Numbered from the stretch's first letter, positions 9,602 to 18,873 are shown. The stretch: 64,000 bases of DNA from Rhizobiaceae bacterium (GCA_023953845.1 JAMLJC010000001.1:1550001-1614000); one strand, 5' to 3'. A program made the numbers and translations. Notes: generated from the letters alone by a model not told the origin.

Positions 9602-10354
9602 ATGATGGCCGAGCCGGAAATCAGGAAGACGATCGTTTTGACCGGCGCCAGCCGCGGCATCGGGCATGCGACGGTCAAGCGCTTCTCGCGCGAGGGCTGG
9701 CGGGTGATCACCTGCTCGCGTCAGGCCTTTGCCGAGAACTGCCCGTGGCCGGCCGGCCCGGAGGACCACATCAAGGTGGACCTTTCCGATCCCGAGGACG
9801 TCGGCGGCGCCGTTGCCGAGATTCGTCATCGGCTGGAGGAGAATGGCGGGCATCTCCACGCGCTGGTCAACAATGCCGCCATCTCGCCAAAGCTGGAGGG
9901 CGGCGGCCGCATGAACTCCATCGAGACGCCGATGCATGTCTGGCGCGACGTGTTCCAGGTGAATTTTTTCGCGCCCATCATGCTGGCGCGCGGCCTTTTC
10001 AAGGAACTGGCGGCGGCGCAGGGCTCCATCGTCAACGTCACCTCGATCGTCGGCAGCCGCGTGCATCCTTTCGCCGGCACGGCCTATGCCACGTCCAAGG
10101 CGGCGCTTGCCTCGCTGACGCGTGAGATGGCGGGGGATTTCGGGCCGCATGGCATCCGGGTCAACGCCATCGCGCCGGGCGAGATCGACACGGCGATCCT
10201 GTCGCCCGGCACGGAGAAGATTGTCGAGACGATCCCGCTCCGGCGTCTCGGCAAGACGTCGGAAGTCGCCGACACGATCTACTTTCTGTGCTCGACGCAG
10301 TCGAGCTACGTGACCGGCGCCGAAATCCACATCAATGGCGGCCAGCACGTCTGA
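9602..10354 (+). CDS. SDR family NAD(P)-dependent oxidoreductase
   Basis: A 250-residue short-chain dehydrogenase/reductase. The Rossmann motif TGASRGIG is at 14-21, NNAA at 90-93, catalytic Ser near 148 (VNVTSIVG), and the Tyr162-x3-Lys166 pair in AYATSKAAL. The PGEIDT segment near 195 and the C-terminal YVTGAEIHINGGQ are also typical. AGGAGA stands 5 bases before the first of two tandem ATGs. The substrate is unknown. The gene stands alone, directly after the inverted-repeat element, whose right arm lies between it and any upstream promoter. Confidence 0.88.
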   Translation: MMAEPEIRKTIVLTGASRGIGHATVKRFSREGWRVITCSRQAFAENCPWPAGPEDHIKVDLSDPEDVGGAVAEIRHRLEENGGHLHALVNNAAISPKLEGGGRMNSIETPMHVWRDVFQVNFFAPIMLARGLFKELAAAQGSIVNVTSIVGSRVHPFAGTAYATSKAALASLTREMAGDFGPHGIRVNAIAPGEIDTAILSPGTEKIVETIPLRRLGKTSEVADTIYFLCSTQSSYVTGAEIHINGGQHV

Positions 10355-10379
10355 CCGCCGCCGCTGACCGCCTCTGCGC

Positions 10380-10829
10380 TCATGCCGCGGTGAGGATTTT
10401 TTCGATCTCCGACACGGGGTGATGGGTCAGCGTCTTGGGAAGCTCGCCCACCACCTTCTGCTCCACTTCCTTGTGCAGCTTCTTGCGCATCTCGCCGAGA
10501 ACCAGCGGAGGAGCGACGAGCACCACGCCGTCCAGATCGCCGCGATGCGCCATCTTGTACAGCCTTTCGGCGATATTGTCGGCGAAGCGCTCCTTCGCCA
10601 CGCGTTGCACGTCGGTCTCCTCCATGGCGCTCTTGTGGGGAGATGGTCCGTTGTTGAACCGTCCTCGCTGATCGGTGTCATCGTCCAGCTCGTCGAGGCT
10701 GGTGTCGCGCATCTCCTTCACGACGCTGAGGTTGGGATAGCTTGCGTCGCCTTCGTTGCGGAAGAACAGGGCCTTCTCGCCGTCGGCGACCACGACCCAC
10801 ATACCGTGCTTCAATCTCAGACCGTTCAT
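10380..10829 (-). CDS. Host-attachment family protein (baeRF-like)
   Basis: A 149-residue protein resembling the rhizobial 'host attachment protein' family, which is related to bacterial release-factor-like (eRF1 domain) folds. Recognisable parts are HGMWVVVADGEKALFFRNEGD at the N-terminus, a charged middle with DQRGRFNNGP, and LDGVVLVAPPLVLGEMRKKLH. The start at 10829 has AAGGAAGGAGAG upstream; the frame extends further but without a better start. The family name comes from an Agrobacterium attachment locus, but the biochemical role is uncertain. It is divergent from the cys operon across about 257 bases. Confidence 0.75.
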   Translation of the reverse strand: MNGLRLKHGMWVVVADGEKALFFRNEGDASYPNLSVVKEMRDTSLDELDDDTDQRGRFNNGPSPHKSAMEETDVQRVAKERFADNIAERLYKMAHRGDLDGVVLVAPPLVLGEMRKKLHKEVEQKVVGELPKTLTHHPVSEIEKILTAA

Positions 10830-11086
10830 ACGGCTCTCCTTCCTTGTTGTTGACCGGAATGCGCTCAGTGCGATTGCGGGATGAACGCCGACGCCGAGAG
10901 GGAGGTTCCGGGGGCGCATTTTCTCACGGTATGGCGAGCTGAATCCGTCGGCTGGAATTGCATTTCGCTTCAGAAGCCGATGCGGGAAAAACCATCTCAA
11001 CGCCTTTCCAACGGCGCGAGCCCATTTCTTCTGAAGGCGGCGGGTTGCGCCTAAAAAGCCCGTTCAAGCTTGGGCGTATCGTGATC

Positions 11087-12532
11087 ATGGCTTTCCCCGA
11101 CACAAAGCTGAACGCGTTTCCGGTCTTCTTCCGGGTCGAGCGGTCGCTCGTCGTCATAGTCGGCGGCGGCGACGAGGCCCTGGCGAAGGCTCGTTTGCTG
11201 GGCCAGTCGAGCGCCCGCATCCGCATCGTCGCCGAGCATCCGGAAGCGGCTCTTGCCGACTGGGCGTCGTCCGGCGGCGGCGAGCTCGTCCGCGCGCCCT
11301 ACGCGGCTTCGGCGCTTCGCGGCGCCTGCCTCGTCTTCGCCGCGACGGGCGACGAAGGCATCGATCGCGCCGTCTCTGACGACGCCCGCGCCCTCGGCAT
11401 TCCGGTCAATGCCGTCGACCGGCCGGAATTGTGCGATTTCTTCACGCCGGCCATCGTCAACCGCGCGCCCGTCTGCGTGGCGATCGGCACGGAGGGCGCG
11501 GGGCCGGTGCTCGCCCAGATGATCCGGGGCAAGATCGACCAGCTTCTGTCGCCCTCGCTCGGACGGCTGGCGACGCTCGCGGCGGCGTTCCGCGCCACGG
11601 CCGAGCGCCTGCTTCCCAAGGGCAGCCAGCGCCGCAAGTTCTGGAACGATTTCTTCGAGGGTGCGCCCGCGCGCGCCATGGAAATCGGACATATCGAGGA
11701 AGCGCGGGAAGCTGCCGCCGAGCTGCTCCTGCGCCGGACCGCCGTCGAGGGCCATGTCGCGCTGGTCGGCGCCGGACCGGGCGCGGAGGATCTGCTGACG
11801 CTCAGGGCGCAGCGCCTGCTGATGCAGGCCGACGTGATCCTGTATGACGCGCTGGTTCCCGAGGCGGTCGTCGCCATGGGCCGGCGCGATGCCGAACGCT
11901 TGCCTGTCGGCAAGCGAAAAGGCTGCCATTCCAAAAGCCAGGGCGAGATCAACGGGCTGCTGGTTTCCCTCGGTCGGGAAGGCAAGCGTGTCGTCCGCCT
12001 GAAGTCGGGCGATCCGCTGGTGTTCGGCCGGGCCGGCGAGGAGATGCAGGCGTTGCGCGACGCGGGCGTCTCCTACGAGGTGGTGCCCGGCGTCACCTCC
12101 GCTTTCGCCGCGGCCGCCGATTTCGAGTTGCCGCTGACTCTGCGCGGCGTCACCTCCTCCATGGTCTTCACCACCGGCCACGACCTCAAGGGCGGCGCGC
12201 TCCCCGACTGGGCGAAGCTCGCTATCTCGGGCGCGACGGTCGCCGTCTATATGGGCCGCTCGGTCGCGGCCGACGTTGCTGCGCGGCTGATCGAGGCCGG
12301 GCTGTCGCCGGACACGGCCGTCGCCGTGGTCGAGAACGCCAGCCTGCCGTCCAGCCGCAGGATGCACGGGACGCTGACCGACCTGCCGTCGCTGTCGGCC
12401 CGGGAGGATCTCGACGGCCCGGTCATGACCATCATCGGCGATGCCGTCGCGGGGGCCAATTTCGCGCATTCCGAGCCGCTCTCCGCCCTCGCTGCCGCTT
12501 CGACGGCCCGCACCGTCGAGGTCCGCGCATGA
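11087..12532 (+). CDS. cysG: Siroheme synthase CysG (precorrin-2 dehydrogenase/ferrochelatase + uroporphyrinogen-III methyltransferase)
   Basis: 481 residues with two fused modules. The N-terminal module (about 1-215) has the NAD-binding motif VGGGDEALAKA (25-35) and makes sirohydrochlorin and siroheme. The C-terminal SUMT module (from about 222) begins GHVALVGAGPGAEDLLTLRA and carries VVRLKSGDPLVFGRAGEE. Siroheme is the cofactor of the sulfite/nitrite reductase encoded two genes downstream. The ATG at 11087 is chosen because the conserved N-terminus starts there; no strong ribosome site is visible. Its stop overlaps the next start by ATGA (12529-12532), so it leads an operon. Confidence 0.92.
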   Translation: MAFPDTKLNAFPVFFRVERSLVVIVGGGDEALAKARLLGQSSARIRIVAEHPEAALADWASSGGGELVRAPYAASALRGACLVFAATGDEGIDRAVSDDARALGIPVNAVDRPELCDFFTPAIVNRAPVCVAIGTEGAGPVLAQMIRGKIDQLLSPSLGRLATLAAAFRATAERLLPKGSQRRKFWNDFFEGAPARAMEIGHIEEAREAAAELLLRRTAVEGHVALVGAGPGAEDLLTLRAQRLLMQADVILYDALVPEAVVAMGRRDAERLPVGKRKGCHSKSQGEINGLLVSLGREGKRVVRLKSGDPLVFGRAGEEMQALRDAGVSYEVVPGVTSAFAAAADFELPLTLRGVTSSMVFTTGHDLKGGALPDWAKLAISGATVAVYMGRSVAADVAARLIEAGLSPDTAVAVVENASLPSSRRMHGTLTDLPSLSAREDLDGPVMTIIGDAVAGANFAHSEPLSALAAASTARTVEVRA

Positions 12533-12837
12533 AGATTCTCACCGCCAACCGCCTGAGCGACGGCGAGGCCGTCTGGTACGCCGAGGACGGCCGCTGGTCG
12601 GAGACGATCGCGGGGTCGGCATTGGCCGACGACAAGGAGGCCGAAGCGCGGCTCGAGGCCATCGGCAAGGCCGCCTACGAGAACAACGAGGTGGTCGACG
12701 TCAACCTGATCGATGTCGAGCTGACCGATGACGAGATAGTGCCCAACCGACTGCGCGAGCGCATCCGCGCGGCAGGCCCCACCAACCGTACCGACCTAGG
12801 CAAGCAGGCCGAGCCCGGTTTCCACCAGGCGCGCTGA
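12529..12837 (+). CDS. DUF2849 domain-containing protein
   Basis: A 102-residue protein, MKILTANRLSDGEAVWYAED and onward, matching the DUF2849 family, which is found mainly between cysG and the sulfite reductase gene in alphaproteobacteria. It overlaps cysG by four bases (ATGA) and precedes cysI by 17 bases. The operon position suggests a helper role in siroheme or sulfite reductase function; no enzymatic motif is visible. Confidence 0.85.
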   Translation: MKILTANRLSDGEAVWYAEDGRWSETIAGSALADDKEAEARLEAIGKAAYENNEVVDVNLIDVELTDDEIVPNRLRERIRAAGPTNRTDLGKQAEPGFHQAR

Positions 12838-12854
12838 ACCCCGGAAGATTGGCC

Positions 12855-14525
12855 ATGTATCGTTACGATGAGTTCGACCAGGAGTTCGTGAAGGCCCGCG
12901 TCGCCGAATTCAGCGACCAGGTCGAGCGGCGGCTTGCCGGCGAGATCACGGAAGACCAGTTCAAGCCGCTCAGGCTGATGAACGGCGTCTACCTGCAGCT
13001 CCACGCCTACATGCTGCGCATCGCCGTTCCCTACGGCACGCTGAGCCCGAAGCAGCTTCGCATGCTGGCGCATATCGCCCGCAAGTACGACAAGGGCTAC
13101 GGCCACTTCACCACGCGGCAGAACATCCAGTTCAACTGGCCGGCCCTATCCGACATACCGGCGATCCTCGCCGACCTCGCCTCGGTGGAGATGCATGCCC
13201 TCCAGACCTCCGGCAACTGCATCCGCAACGTGACGGCGGATCATTTCGCCGGCGCGGCCGCCGACGAGGTCGCCGACCCTCGCCCGTATGCGGAAATCTT
13301 GCGGCAGTGGTCGTCGGTGCACCCGGAATTCTCCTACCTGCCGCGCAAGTTCAAGATCGCCGTGACCGGCGCCGAGCGCGACCGCGCCGCGATCCAGACG
13401 CACGACATCGGCCTGCATCTGAAGAAGAACGGGAAGGGCGAGCTGGGCTTCGCCGTCTATGTCGGCGGCGGCCAGGGCCGCACGCCGATGGTCGCAAAAA
13501 AGATCCGCGACTTCCTGCCCGAGGAGCATCTGCTCTCGTACTGCACGGCGATCCTGCGCGTCTACAACCTCTATGGGCGGCGCGACAACAAGTACAAGGC
13601 CCGCATCAAGATTCTGGTCCACGAGACGGGCGTGGAGGAGTTTTCGCGACAGGTGGAGGCCGAATGGGCCGAACTGGAGACCGGCCAGCTCAAGCTGCCG
13701 GACGAGGACATCCGGGCGATCGAGACTTATTTCGCGCCGCCGGACCTGCCCGCGCGGCCGGAAGGCGACGACATCGTGAAACAGGCGAGGCTCGACTCGC
13801 GCTCCTTCGGCGAATGGCTCGACCAGAACGTCATCACCCACCGCCATCCCGATTATGCGGCCGTGACGATCTCGCTGAAGGGGATCGGCGAGGCGCCCGG
13901 CGACGCCTCTGACAGCCAGATGGAGGCCATCGCCGACATCGCCGAGAAATATGGCTTCGACGAGCTGCGGGTCAGTCACGAGCAGAACCTGATCCTGCCG
14001 CATGTCGCCCGCGCCGATCTGAAGACGGTCTACGACGCGCTGGTCGAGATCGATCTGGCCACGGCCAACTCGAACCTTATAACCGACATCATCGCCTGCC
14101 CCGGCCTCGACTATTGCGCGCTCGCCAATGCGCGCTCGATCCCGGTGGCGCAGGCGATCTCGCGGCGTTTCGGCGATCTCGCCCGCCAGCGCGACATCGG
14201 CGAGCTGAAGCTCAAGATTTCCGGCTGCATCAACGCCTGCGGCCATCACCATGTCGGCCATATCGGCATACTGGGAGTCGAGAAGAAGGGCGCGGAACTC
14301 TATCAGGTGACGCTCGGCGGCTCCGGCGACGAGAGCACGTCGATCGGTGACATCATCGGCCGGGGCTTCGGGCCGGACGAGATCACCGACGCAATCGAGA
14401 CGGTGGTGAACACCTATCTCGGCCTGCGCCTGAGCCGCGACGAGCGGTTCCTCGACGCCTACCGCCGCGTCGGCCCCGCGCCGTTCAAGGAGGCGCTCTA
14501 TGGTGCCGAAGTCAAGGCAGCCTGA
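12855..14525 (+). CDS. cysI: Nitrite/sulfite reductase (siroheme, 4Fe-4S)
   Basis: A 556-residue assimilatory sulfite (or nitrite) reductase hemoprotein. Ferredoxin-like repeats are visible: YGTLSPKQLRMLAHIARKYD and GYGHFTTRQNIQFNW at the N-terminus. The siroheme/4Fe-4S cysteines are in CPGLDYCALANARS (about 415) and SGCINACGHHHVGHIG (about 457). Given its siroheme synthase upstream and APS reductase downstream, sulfite to sulfide is the likely reaction. The ATG at 12855 with GGAAG upstream is preferred over a TTG two codons earlier. Its 3' end overlaps cysH by 26 bases. Confidence 0.92.
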   Translation: MYRYDEFDQEFVKARVAEFSDQVERRLAGEITEDQFKPLRLMNGVYLQLHAYMLRIAVPYGTLSPKQLRMLAHIARKYDKGYGHFTTRQNIQFNWPALSDIPAILADLASVEMHALQTSGNCIRNVTADHFAGAAADEVADPRPYAEILRQWSSVHPEFSYLPRKFKIAVTGAERDRAAIQTHDIGLHLKKNGKGELGFAVYVGGGQGRTPMVAKKIRDFLPEEHLLSYCTAILRVYNLYGRRDNKYKARIKILVHETGVEEFSRQVEAEWAELETGQLKLPDEDIRAIETYFAPPDLPARPEGDDIVKQARLDSRSFGEWLDQNVITHRHPDYAAVTISLKGIGEAPGDASDSQMEAIADIAEKYGFDELRVSHEQNLILPHVARADLKTVYDALVEIDLATANSNLITDIIACPGLDYCALANARSIPVAQAISRRFGDLARQRDIGELKLKISGCINACGHHHVGHIGILGVEKKGAELYQVTLGGSGDESTSIGDIIGRGFGPDEITDAIETVVNTYLGLRLSRDERFLDAYRRVGPAPFKEALYGAEVKAA

Positions 14526-15252
14526 TGCCGGCGCGGATGCGTCCGCGCGTGCCTTGGCGCTGGACGCCCGCTATGGCCAGCTGGCGCCGCAGGCCGTGAT
14601 CGAGACGGCGTTGGCCGAGAGTTTTGACGGAGGCCTCGCGGCCGTCTCCTCGTTCGGCGCGGATTCAGCTGTGCTGCTGCATCTCATCGCCCGTGTCGAC
14701 CGCCGCCTGCCGGTGGTCTTCCTCGACACAGGCAAGCATTTCGGCGAGACGCTGGACTATCGCGACGCGCTGGTGGCCGATCTCGGCCTCACCGACATCC
14801 GCATCGTCACGCCGGACGAAGCGGCGCTGGAGCGCGCCGACCCGAAAGGCCTCCTGCACCGGACCGATACGGAGGCCTGCTGCGCCGTGCGCAAGGTCGA
14901 GCCCATGGCGCGCGGTGTCGAGCCGTTCGGCGCGTGGCTGACGGGCCGCAAGCGCTTCCAGGCCGCAACGCGCGCGGCCTTGCCGGTCTTCGAGGCCGTC
15001 GGGCCGCGGCTGCGCATCAATCCGCTGGCGCGCTGGACGACAGCCGACCTCGCCGCCTATATGCGCGCGCACGACCTCCGCGAAAACCCGCTGGTTGCCT
15101 ACGGCTATCTCTCGATCGGCTGTTTTCCCTGCACGCAGCCGGTCAAGCCGGGCGAAGATGCGCGTTCGGGACGCTGGGCGGGCCAGGCCAAGACCGAATG
15201 CGGCATCCATCTGACCGGTCTCGACACGGCTCTCGCGGCCGCGCCGCATTGA
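14500..15252 (+). CDS. cysH: Adenylyl-sulfate (APS/PAPS) reductase CysH
   Basis: A 250-residue sulfonucleotide reductase that makes sulfite from activated sulfate using thioredoxin. The nucleotide-binding loop is SSFGADSAVLLHL (about 48-60). Cysteines Cys127-Cys128 (EACCAVRKVEP) and Cys208/Cys211 (IGCFPC) form the 4Fe-4S site typical of the APS-using type. The catalytic cysteine is Cys234 in ECGIHL. The iron-sulfur set implies APS rather than PAPS as substrate. The start lies inside the end of cysI, indicating translational coupling. The operon continues to the DUF934 gene. Confidence 0.92.
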   Translation: MVPKSRQPDAGADASARALALDARYGQLAPQAVIETALAESFDGGLAAVSSFGADSAVLLHLIARVDRRLPVVFLDTGKHFGETLDYRDALVADLGLTDIRIVTPDEAALERADPKGLLHRTDTEACCAVRKVEPMARGVEPFGAWLTGRKRFQAATRAALPVFEAVGPRLRINPLARWTTADLAAYMRAHDLRENPLVAYGYLSIGCFPCTQPVKPGEDARSGRWAGQAKTECGIHLTGLDTALAAAPH

Positions 15253-15295
15253 TCGGGCGCCTGCCGCCCTAGAGACAGACGAGAAAACACGCCAT

Positions 15296-15838
15296 ATGCT
15301 CGCGCGCATGACCGAGACGACCCTTCCTTCGCCCCGACTCTGGACCCCCGCCGGTTTTCGCGAGGACGAATGGAGCCGCGCCGACAACGCCGAGGCGCTG
15401 GCCGGAAACGGGCGCTTCATCCTGCCGATGCAGACTTTCCTCGATCTCGACCCGGAGGTCCGCAAATCGGCCCGGGCGCGGCTTGGCGTGGAGCTACAGC
15501 CGGGGGACGAACTGAAGAAGATCACCGGACTGCTGGACGATCTCTCTCTCGTCGCCCTGATGTTTCCGGCCTTCAGCGACGGACGCAGCTTCTCCAAGGC
15601 CGAACTGCTGCGCAGCCGCCACGGGTTCAAAGACACCATCCGCGCGACCGGAGAGGTGCTGGTCGATCAGCTTCCTCATATGCTGCGGCTCGGGTTTGAC
15701 GAGTTCGAGATAAAACACCCCGTGCTTTTGAGGCGTCTCGAAGCAGGACAGGTGGGCGGATTGGGATTTTACTACCAGCCGACCGGCGCGCCGGAACGGG
15801 CTGGCGAGGGGTATTCATGGCGACGTCGCCCGCGGTGA
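15296..15838 (+). CDS. DUF934 domain-containing protein
   Basis: A 180-residue protein of the DUF934 family, which travels with cysH/cysI in proteobacteria. The core runs through FPAFSDGRSFSKAELLRSRHGFKDTIRATGEVLVDQLPHMLRLGFDEFE. A second in-frame ATG at 15308 (MTETTLPS) is also possible. It is the last gene of the cysG operon. Its exact role in sulfite reduction is not established. Confidence 0.88.
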   Translation: MLARMTETTLPSPRLWTPAGFREDEWSRADNAEALAGNGRFILPMQTFLDLDPEVRKSARARLGVELQPGDELKKITGLLDDLSLVALMFPAFSDGRSFSKAELLRSRHGFKDTIRATGEVLVDQLPHMLRLGFDEFEIKHPVLLRRLEAGQVGGLGFYYQPTGAPERAGEGYSWRRRPR

Positions 15839-15866
15839 TCGGCTTCGGTCACCGCGGACGGACGTT

Positions 15867-16082
15867 TCACCGACGCGACGATGCGTTCGGTACGGATGCG
15901 TTTCGCTGACGTTTTTCGGCAACGTCCAGCTCGCCAAGAAGCACCGACAAATCCTCCGGCAGGCCGGCATCGACCCGGAAAAGCGGCATCCTGCGCAGAA
16001 ACGTCTTGTTCGCCTGCGTGCCGATCTGCCGTCTTATGTCTTTGGCGAGCGCATCCATCGCGCCATCTCTATCCTTCGCCAT
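15867..16082 (-). CDS. Small hypothetical protein (71 aa)
   Basis: MAKDRDGAMDALAKDIRRQI and onward, with an amphipathic helical N-terminal half, a central RMPLFRVDAGLPEDLSVLLGELD and a basic tail. An in-frame GTG at 16097 would add five residues. The ribosome site is weak, but the residue composition looks like a real protein rather than antisense noise. It is convergent with the cys operon and divergent from trpS. Function unknown. Confidence 0.5.
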   Translation of the reverse strand: MAKDRDGAMDALAKDIRRQIGTQANKTFLRRMPLFRVDAGLPEDLSVLLGELDVAEKRQRNASVPNASSRR

Positions 16083-16313
16083 AGTTTTTATTCTCACTTT
16101 TCACCGCCGGAACGCCTCTGTCATGCCAGAGGTTCCCACATTGCGAGCGCCCGCCTCAATGGAAGCGCCGGTCTGGTAAAGTTTTAGATAATATCGAACC
16201 AGGCGGCATTCGCCCTTGCCGGATGCCACTTGCCGGAAAACCGGAGTTCGTCCATAAGCGCCACTCGAATTTCGCCGCGCGCGAAACGGCCCTCCACAAG
16301 CCACGAGGAAAAC

Positions 16314-17381
16314 ATGTCCGGCTTCAAGCAGCTCGTCTTTTCGGGCGTCCAGCCCACAGGCAATCTCCATCTCGGCAACTATCTCGGCGCGATCAAGAAG
16401 TTTGTTGCGCTGCAGCAGGACAATGACTGCATCTACTGCGTCGTCGACCTGCACTCGCTGACGGCGCAGCTGGTTCACGACGACCTGCAGGAACAGACCC
16501 GCTCCATCACGGCGGCGTTCCTCGCTTCCGGCATCGACCCGCAGAAGCACATCGTCTTCAACCAGAGCCGGGTGATGCAGCACGCCGAGCTTGCCTGGAT
16601 CTTCAACTGCGTCGCGCGCATCGGCTGGATGAACCGCATGACGCAGTTCAAGGACAAGGCCGGCAAGGACCGCGAGAACGCGTCGCTCGGCCTGCTCGCC
16701 TATCCGAGCCTGATGGCCGCGGACATCCTCGTCTACCGCGCCACCCATGTGCCGGTCGGCGAGGACCAGAAGCAGCACCTCGAACTGACTCGCGACATCG
16801 CCCAGAAGTTCAACAACGACTTTTCGGAGCGGATCGAGGCGCTGGGCCTCGGCGTCGAGATGCAGGTCGGCGACGAGACGGTGCATGGCTATTTCCCGAT
16901 CACCGAGCCGGTGATCGGCGGCCCGGCCGCGCGCATCATGTCGCTGCGCGACGGCTCCAAGAAGATGTCGAAGTCGGACCCGTCCGACCTGTCGCGCATC
17001 AACCTCACCGACGATGCCGACGCGATCTCCAGGAAGATCAAGAAGGCGAAGACCGATCCGGAAGCCCTGCCTTCCGAGGTCGACGGGCTCGAAGGCCGAC
17101 CGGAGGCGGAAAATCTCGTCGGCATCTATGCCGGGCTCGCCGAGGTCTCGAAGGAAGACGTGCTGCGGGAGTTCGGCGGCCAGCAGTTTTCCATTTTCAA
17201 GCCTGCGCTGGCCGATCTGGCGGTGGAGAAGCTGGCGCCGATCGCGGGCGAGATGCGCCGCATACTGGCCGACGTCGCCTATGTGGACAGCGTGTTGAAA
17301 AACGGTGGACAACGCGCCGGCGCGCTGGCCGAGGCGACAATGAGGTCGGTGCGCGACATTATCGGCCTGCTGCAGGACTGA
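16314..17381 (+). CDS. trpS: Tryptophanyl-tRNA synthetase
   Basis: A 355-residue class I aminoacyl-tRNA synthetase that charges tRNA-Trp. The HIGH-type motif is HLGN (19-22, in GVQPTGNLHLGNYLGAI). The KMSKS loop (SKKMSKS) lies near residue 218. The start at 16314 has GAGGAAA nine bases upstream; the frame runs further upstream but that part is not family-like. A universal stress protein and an Nfu gene follow, a common rhizobial gene order. Confidence 0.95.
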   Translation: MSGFKQLVFSGVQPTGNLHLGNYLGAIKKFVALQQDNDCIYCVVDLHSLTAQLVHDDLQEQTRSITAAFLASGIDPQKHIVFNQSRVMQHAELAWIFNCVARIGWMNRMTQFKDKAGKDRENASLGLLAYPSLMAADILVYRATHVPVGEDQKQHLELTRDIAQKFNNDFSERIEALGLGVEMQVGDETVHGYFPITEPVIGGPAARIMSLRDGSKKMSKSDPSDLSRINLTDDADAISRKIKKAKTDPEALPSEVDGLEGRPEAENLVGIYAGLAEVSKEDVLREFGGQQFSIFKPALADLAVEKLAPIAGEMRRILADVAYVDSVLKNGGQRAGALAEATMRSVRDIIGLLQD

Positions 17382-17471
17382 GCGCGGTCAGGCGCACCGA
17401 CAGGACGTCTGCGGGTGCGGCGGACAGATATGGCGGCCTTGCGCTCCTGCGTCGCAACGGTGTGACGCTTC

Positions 17472-17489
17472 GCCGGTCGCCTGACCGGC
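17472..17489 (+). terminator. Hairpin after trpS, no T-run
   Basis: GCCGGTC-GCCT-GACCGGC gives a 7-bp stem about 90 bases after the trpS stop. No run of T follows, so it is at best a Rho-assisted or weak terminator. The rest of 17382-17658 shows no gene. Confidence 0.3.
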
Positions 17490-17658
17490 TCCATCATACC
17501 CTGCGGTGTTTTGCCGGCATTGGCCCGCAATGCCTTGTGCTGCAAGGGATTGCGCGGGAAGCAACCGCCTTTGCCGACGGAGCGGCACGCGTGTCCGGCT
17601 TGCGGCCGCGGTCTCGCAGTGGCAGATTGCGGCAAAATTCTGGTGCCGGAATCGCCCG

Positions 17659-18150
17659 ATGGTTTCCAAACGTCTCAGCCGCCAAGCCGGCCATCGCCGC
17701 AAGTTCCTGGCGATCATCGACGATACGCCAGAGTGCGAGCGGGCTGTCGCCTATGCGTCGCGCCGCGCCAGGACGACGAACGGTGTTCTCGTTTTGCTCT
17801 TCGTCATCGAACCCGGCGACTTCCAGCATTTTCTGGGTGTGGAAAAGATCATGCGCGAGGAGGCGACGGCCGCGGCGAAATCCGCGCTCGACCATCATGC
17901 CGTGCGGGCTCGCGAACAGCACGGGATCGAGCCGGAACTCGTCATCCGCGAGGGCAAGCCTGCGGAGGAGATCCACAAGCTGATCGAGGAGGATCAGGAC
18001 ATCGCGATTCTCGTTCTCGCCGCCGGCATGGGTAAGGAAGGCCCGGGACCGCTGGTGACGGCTGTGGCCGGCAAGGGCACCGGCTTCGCCATTCCCGTCA
18101 CCGTCGTACCGCAGGGGCTGAGCGACGAGGATATTGAGAATCTCGCCTGA
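17659..18150 (+). CDS. Universal stress protein (UspA family)
   Basis: A 163-residue Usp-fold protein. It begins RKFLAIIDDTPECERAVAYASRRA, the usual first beta strand with acidic loop and helix. It continues with ELVIREGKPAEEIHKLIEEDQDIAILVLAAGMGKEGPGPLV, which resembles but departs from the ATP-binding GxxGxxGS(V) signature. The final strand is GFAIPVTVVPQGL. The start at 17659 was chosen for the family N-terminus; GGAA lies upstream. It probably helps in stress survival, as inferred from the family. Confidence 0.85.
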   Translation: MVSKRLSRQAGHRRKFLAIIDDTPECERAVAYASRRARTTNGVLVLLFVIEPGDFQHFLGVEKIMREEATAAAKSALDHHAVRAREQHGIEPELVIREGKPAEEIHKLIEEDQDIAILVLAAGMGKEGPGPLVTAVAGKGTGFAIPVTVVPQGLSDEDIENLA

Positions 18151-18231
18151 AACACCCATCTGATGGGCGCGGCGGCGAAGCCCGGTCGGGAAAGAATCGC
18201 ATTCGCTTGCTGTCCGCGCCCAACGGCGCTA

Positions 18232-18248
18232 TTTAGAACTATTCCAAA
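18232..18248 (+). promoter_or_regulatory. ICE-like (Irr) box upstream of nfu
   Basis: TTTAGAACTATTCCAAA is TTTAGAA-N3-TTCCAAA, one base away from the symmetric iron control element TTTAGAA-N3-TTCTAAA bound by Irr in Rhizobiales (as I recall the consensus). It ends 32 bases before the nfu ATG, in the promoter zone. Confidence 0.55.
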
Positions 18249-18280
18249 GAAGCCGCCCGTAGGGGCGCGGAGAACCCATC

Positions 18281-18856
18281 ATGTTCATCCAGACCGAAGC
18301 GACCCCCAATCCGGCCACGCTGAAATTCCTGCCCGGCAAGGAAGTGCTGCGCGAAGGCACAGCCGACTTCCGCGACGCGCAGGTCGCCCGCGAGGCGTCG
18401 CCGCTGGCTGGCCGGCTTTTCGATATCCATGGCGTGACCGGTGTCTTCTTCGGCTACGACTTCATCACCGTCACCAAGGACGGACCCGACTGGCAGCATC
18501 TCAAGCCCGCCATCCTCGGCACCATCATGGAGCATTTCATGTCCGGCCAGCCGGTCTTGGCGACGACGTTCGGGCCGAGCCAAGCCGAGACCGAACTCGA
18601 CGAGGAATTCTACGACAAGGCCGACGAGGAGATCGTGCTGACGATCAAGGAACTGCTGGACACGCGTGTCCGCCCGGCGGTCGCGCAGGACGGCGGCGAC
18701 ATCACCTTCCGCGGCTTCGAGAACGGCACCGTGTTCCTGAATATGAAGGGCGCCTGCTCCGGCTGCCCGTCCTCGACCGCCACGCTGAAGCACGGCATCC
18801 AGAACCTGCTGCGCCACTTCGTTCCCGAAGTGCAGCATGTCGAGCAGGTCTCCTGA
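18281..18856 (+). CDS. NifU family (Nfu-type) iron-sulfur scaffold protein
   Basis: A 191-residue Fe-S cluster carrier. The N-terminal Nfu_N domain starts MFIQTEATPNPATLKFLPG. The C-terminal NifU-like domain (about 110-185) contains VAQDGGDITFRGFENGTVFLNMKGACSGCPSS with the cluster-binding Cys159 and Cys162. It transfers 4Fe-4S clusters to target apoproteins. GCGGAGAA precedes the start. An ICE-like box lies 33 bases upstream, so iron control by Irr is plausible, which fits an Fe-S assembly gene. Confidence 0.93.
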   Translation: MFIQTEATPNPATLKFLPGKEVLREGTADFRDAQVAREASPLAGRLFDIHGVTGVFFGYDFITVTKDGPDWQHLKPAILGTIMEHFMSGQPVLATTFGPSQAETELDEEFYDKADEEIVLTIKELLDTRVRPAVAQDGGDITFRGFENGTVFLNMKGACSGCPSSTATLKHGIQNLLRHFVPEVQHVEQVS

Positions 18857-18873
18857 CCTACGCGCTGTAGAGG

